In this document: positions 61,538 through 64,000 of the stretch, one piece after another
Layout of the letters: every line of letters starts with the position of its first letter
Numbering within the stretch: position 1 is the stretch's first letter
Assembly (NCBI GenBank): GCA_031359995.1
Contig: JANMAT010000109.1
Span: 62,001 to 126,000 of the forward strand
Reading direction: 5' to 3'
From: JANMAT01 sp031359995
GTDB taxonomy: Bacteria; Actinomycetota; Acidimicrobiia; Acidimicrobiales; Ilumatobacteraceae
DNA length: 64,000 nucleotides
The notes under the pieces: generated by a model
Told to the model about the DNA's origin: nothing
The model's database searches: none
What the model saw: only the letters and a program-made list of their open reading frames with translations
Position numbers and translations under genes: made by a program

Positions 61538-62215
61538 ATGTCTGTCGCCGCCGTGCTCTTCGACCTCGACGACACCCTCATCGACTGGGAGGGTTCGTCC
61601 GACCGGTGCGTGCGCGACCTCGGCGGTGACGAGGTCGCCGACCAGCTGCTCGCCTACATCCGCCATCACCACTGGACGCGCCGTGACGGCGTGGTCGTGC
61701 ACCGCAACACGTGGAAGGTGCACGAGGGCGGCGAGGAGCTGTGGGCCCAGGCCCTGCCCCACCTCGACGAGGCCGAGCTGACCCTGGCGGTGAAGCGGTT
61801 CCGCGAGGAGCTGTGGGTGGGCTTCTACCCCGACACCGTGCCCACGCTCGACGTGCTCAGCGACCGGTACCGGGTGGCCGTGCTGTCGAACAACCGGAAC
61901 CTGCCCAACGAGGTCGCCCGCCTGCGCCTCGACGACTGGGTCGAGGTCGCCCTCACACCGCCGGGCGACATCATGAAGCCCGACCCACGCGCGTTCGACC
62001 ACGCCTGCCAGGCCCTCGGACTGCCACCCGAGCGCGTGGCCTACGTGGGCGATTCGGTGCTGGCCGATGTCGAGGGCTCGCGCGCCGCCGGCCTGGTGCC
62101 GATCTGGGTCGACCGCTACGACGACGGCTGGCCCCTGCCCGCCGGCGTCCACCGCATCACCACCCTGGCCGAGCTGCCGGCCCTGCTGCAGCGTCTCGGC
62201 GCCGCGGCCCGGTGA
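61538..62215 (+). CDS. HAD-family hydrolase
   Basis: A 225-residue HAD phosphatase-like protein. The nucleophile motif FDLDDTLID gives Asp9 and Asp11. The later motifs are VLSNN (motif II), MKPDP (motif III Lys) and YVGDSVLADV (motif IV), a normal haloacid-dehalogenase set. The substrate is unknown. TAGCGT (61524-61529) lies 8 bases before the ATG. The 3' end abuts an SDR remnant on the other strand. Confidence 0.88.
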   Translation: MSVAAVLFDLDDTLIDWEGSSDRCVRDLGGDEVADQLLAYIRHHHWTRRDGVVVHRNTWKVHEGGEELWAQALPHLDEAELTLAVKRFREELWVGFYPDTVPTLDVLSDRYRVAVLSNNRNLPNEVARLRLDDWVEVALTPPGDIMKPDPRAFDHACQALGLPPERVAYVGDSVLADVEGSRAAGLVPIWVDRYDDGWPLPAGVHRITTLAELPALLQRLGAAAR

Positions 62216-62309
62216 ACCAGCCAGCGTCGGGGTGGATGACGTCGCCGGTCACGTGGCTGGCGTCGTCGCGGGCCCGGAACGCGGCGACCCGGGCGATGGT
62301 CAGCGACCC
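62214..62309 (-). pseudogene. C-terminal remnant of a short-chain dehydrogenase gene
   Basis: In one minus-strand frame the 84-bp gap and its flanks read SLTIARVAAFRARDDASHV then TGDVIHPDAGWF, which is the typical C-terminus of SDR enzymes (…F-x-S/A-DDASH-TG-…-DGGW). There is no start and no rest of the gene, and the frame runs without stop into the HAD gene. Overlap with the stop of the hydratase suggests an old hydratase/SDR junction. About 32 residues survive. Confidence 0.55.
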
Positions 62310-63091
62310 TGGAACTTCGGGGTGCGCTTCTCCCGCATGGCGGCCAGGGCCTCCTTGTGGTCCTCGGATGCGAGCGTCGACAGCTCGAGCGCGGTCGACA
62401 GGTCGAAGCTCTCGATGAGCGCCCGACGGATCTGCTGGTTCACGGCCAGCTTCGTGTAGCGCAGGGCCAGCGGTGCGCCGGCCGCCAGGCGGTGGGCCCA
62501 CGCCCTGGCCTTCGGCATGAGCTCGTCGCTGGTGGCCACCTCGTTCACCAGGCCCATGCGCTCGGCCGCCTCGGCCGTGACCGGGTCGCCGGTGAGCAGG
62601 TACTGCTTGGCCCGCGCCGGGCCGAGCACGAGCGGCCAGATCACCGCGCCGCCGTCGCCGGCCACGATGCCGACGCGCACGTGCGGGTCGGCCAGCACCG
62701 CGGTGTCGGCCATGAGGATCACGTCGCACAGCAGCGCCACCGACGCACCCAGACCCACGGCGGGCCCGTTCACCGCGCACACGATGGGCAGCTCCACGTC
62801 GAGCAGGTCCCAGATGAGCTGGCGGGCGTCGAGGCGCAGGTGGTCGAGCTTCTCGACGGTGTCGAGCGTGGGGAACCAGTTGAAGTCGCCGCCGGCCGAG
62901 AAGGCGAGCTTCGAGCCCGTCAGCAGCACGGCGCGGGGCGGGTCGGGCTCGGCCTGCACGCGCCTCAGCATGCGGAACAGCTCGGCCAGCTCGCGGTGCA
63001 ACGTGTCGTCGATGGCATTGCGCTCGGAACCGGGGTGGTCGATGGTGGCCACCAGCACCGGTCCGTCCCGCTCGAGTCGGATCGTCTCCAT
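62300..63091 (-). CDS. Enoyl-CoA hydratase family protein (copy 3)
   Basis: A 263-residue crotonase-fold protein. Oxyanion segments are FSAGGDFNWF and PAVGLGASVALLCD. The catalytic loop reads VRVGIVAGDGGA, with Asp where one hydratase Glu usually lies. The ATG at 63091 is preferred over a start three codons upstream because TAGGGT (complement of 63099-63104) lies 7 bases before it. It diverges from the dimethylformamidase-like gene across a 32-base gap that holds both -10 boxes. Hydratase, isomerase or hydrolase activity is possible. Confidence 0.88.
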   Translation of the reverse strand: METIRLERDGPVLVATIDHPGSERNAIDDTLHRELAELFRMLRRVQAEPDPPRAVLLTGSKLAFSAGGDFNWFPTLDTVEKLDHLRLDARQLIWDLLDVELPIVCAVNGPAVGLGASVALLCDVILMADTAVLADPHVRVGIVAGDGGAVIWPLVLGPARAKQYLLTGDPVTAEAAERMGLVNEVATSDELMPKARAWAHRLAAGAPLALRYTKLAVNQQIRRALIESFDLSTALELSTLASEDHKEALAAMREKRTPKFQGR

Positions 63092-63098
63092 GGCGCGC

Positions 63099-63117
63099 AC
63101 CCTACGCGACCTACGCT
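63099..63117. promoter_or_regulatory. Back-to-back -10 boxes of two divergent genes
   Basis: TAGGGT on the minus strand (63099-63104) and TACGCT on the plus strand (63112-63117) lie 7 bases apart inside a 32-base gap. The two promoters overlap, so the genes may compete for polymerase. Confidence 0.5.
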
Positions 63118-63123
63118 CGGCCC

Positions 63124-64000
63124 ATGGCTGACGACGTGACGCGCTACGACGAGGTGGAGGCGTACTGCGACCGCCTCAGCTACCGACCCGGCGACACCGT
63201 CGCGCTGCACGTGGCCAGCCGCGCCGCGCGCTACGACGTGGCGGTGCACCGCTGGGGCGTCACTCGCGACCTCGTGTGGGAGGCGCACGATGTGGCCGGC
63301 ACCGAGCACCCCACGCCACCCGACGCCGACGCCCGCGGCTGCGGGTGGCCGGCCGGCCTGCACGTGCCGGTCGAGGTGTCGTGGCGCAGCGGCTTCTACC
63401 TGGTGACCCTCACGGCCCAGCGCGGCACGCCCGGGCGAGACGTGGGCCACGCCGGGTTCGTGGTGCGCGCCGGCGCCGACCGGGCCGACGCGCTGCTGGT
63501 GCTGGCCACCAACACCTACAACGCGTACAACAACTGGGGCGGCCGCAGCCTGTACACCGGCGGCACGCAGGTGTCGTTCGACCGGCCCTTCGGGCGAGGC
63601 CTGCTGGAGCGCCCGCCCACCGAGCGCGACGACCGCAAGGCCCGGCCCCGCTACCGCGGCGAGGAACCCGACGTCGACGGCCAGATCTACCAGGAGCACC
63701 GCTACGCGCTCGGCTACCCGGGCTACATGTCGTCGTCGGGCTGGTTCACCTACGAGCGCCGCTTCGTCGAGTGGGCCGAAGCGAACGGGCACACGTTCGA
63801 CTACGCCGTGTCGAGCGATCTGGAGCTCGACTCCGCCGTCGCCGACGGCTACCGGCTGCTGCTCGGCGTGGGCCACGACGAGTACTGGTCGGCACCCCAG
63901 CGGGCCACGGTCGAGGACCATGTGGCGCGCGGTGGCAACTACGCCAGCTTCTCGGGCAACACCATGTTCTGGCAGGTGCGGCTGGAGGACACCGGGCGCA
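63124..64000 (+). CDS. N,N-dimethylformamidase-like large subunit, C-terminus cut by window edge
   Basis: About 292 residues are visible. An N-terminal beta-rich domain (residues 10-115) is followed by the catalytic-type domain with ATNTYNAYNNWGGRSLY near 135-150 and a GHDEYW motif near 245. Both are conserved in the large subunit of N,N-dimethylformamidase, an amidohydrolase that uses a tyrosine-ligated iron. Homologues also occur in actinobacteria with unknown amide substrates. TACGCT (63112-63117) lies 6 bases before the ATG. No small-subunit gene is seen to the left, and the right part is outside the window. Confidence 0.8.
   Translation, partial: MADDVTRYDEVEAYCDRLSYRPGDTVALHVASRAARYDVAVHRWGVTRDLVWEAHDVAGTEHPTPPDADARGCGWPAGLHVPVEVSWRSGFYLVTLTAQRGTPGRDVGHAGFVVRAGADRADALLVLATNTYNAYNNWGGRSLYTGGTQVSFDRPFGRGLLERPPTERDDRKARPRYRGEEPDVDGQIYQEHRYALGYPGYMSSSGWFTYERRFVEWAEANGHTFDYAVSSDLELDSAVADGYRLLLGVGHDEYWSAPQRATVEDHVARGGNYASFSGNTMFWQVRLEDTGR

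Overview
The window is about 70% GC, gene-dense on both strands, and has no gene-free stretch longer than 300 bases. It looks like a chromosomal segment of an actinobacterium, most likely Acidimicrobiia or a relative. Reasons: a NucS-type mismatch endonuclease, a fused Kgd-type 2-oxoglutarate decarboxylase/dehydrogenase, F420-type LLM oxidoreductases, many class III CoA-transferases and enoyl-CoA hydratases, a UvrD helicase with an HRDC domain, and many genes that begin 6-9 bases after a TAnnnT -10 box with no Shine-Dalgarno. The taxon is inferred from gene content; no rRNA or tRNA was seen.

Layout. 1-5.1 kb: PIG-L deacetylase (cut by the left edge), methylacyl-CoA racemase and alpha/beta hydrolase on the minus strand, diverging from galactokinase, an SMP-30 lactonase and a DUF952 protein. 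5.1-7.7 kb: an LLM oxidoreductase remnant, a TasA/camelysin-like secreted protein, a BtuF-like protein without a signal peptide and a PH/SHOCT membrane protein. 7.7-12.4 kb: nucleic-acid enzymes (UvrD/HRDC, exonuclease III, and an NYN-S1 RNase with a histone-H1-like tail). 12.5-19.3 kb: HAD hydrolase, lipoprotein, Kgd, a copper-site lipoprotein with no stop codon, and a PuuD-like membrane protein. 19.3-27.2 kb: GH38 alpha-mannosidase, EttA, CysQ, a structured 275-bp intergenic region, a hydratase and a LuxR regulator.

27.2-33.4 kb holds the most unusual locus: three paralogous proteins of about 580 residues. Each has the central and phosphohistidine parts of a PEP-synthase or rifampicin-phosphotransferase-type enzyme but no ATP-grasp domain. 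A two-domain GNAT gene lies between the first and second. 33.5-46.4 kb: ABC1 kinase, XRE regulator, NucS, META protein, second SMP-30, VOC protein, SDR, a glycosyltransferase-TPR protein and a double-domain CoA-transferase. 46.4-54.8 kb: a geranylgeranyl-reductase-like flavoprotein, a purE-CoA-transferase-purK run, a dipeptidase and two transporters. 54.8-64 kb: metallo-hydrolase, F420 LLM enzyme, a cytosolic solute-binding-like protein, an ECF sigma/membrane partner pair, two hydratases, an ArsR-SRPBCC pair with a clear operator, a HAD protein, an SDR remnant and an N,N-dimethylformamidase-like gene cut by the right edge.

Together: acyl-CoA catabolism is spread across the window (racemase, CoA-transferases, three hydratases, SDR). 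Purine synthesis, sulfur metabolism (CysQ), DNA repair (NucS, ExoIII, UvrD) and the TCA cycle (Kgd) supply housekeeping functions. Two decayed gene fragments, several repeats and one stop-less gene suggest local rearrangement or assembly flaws.
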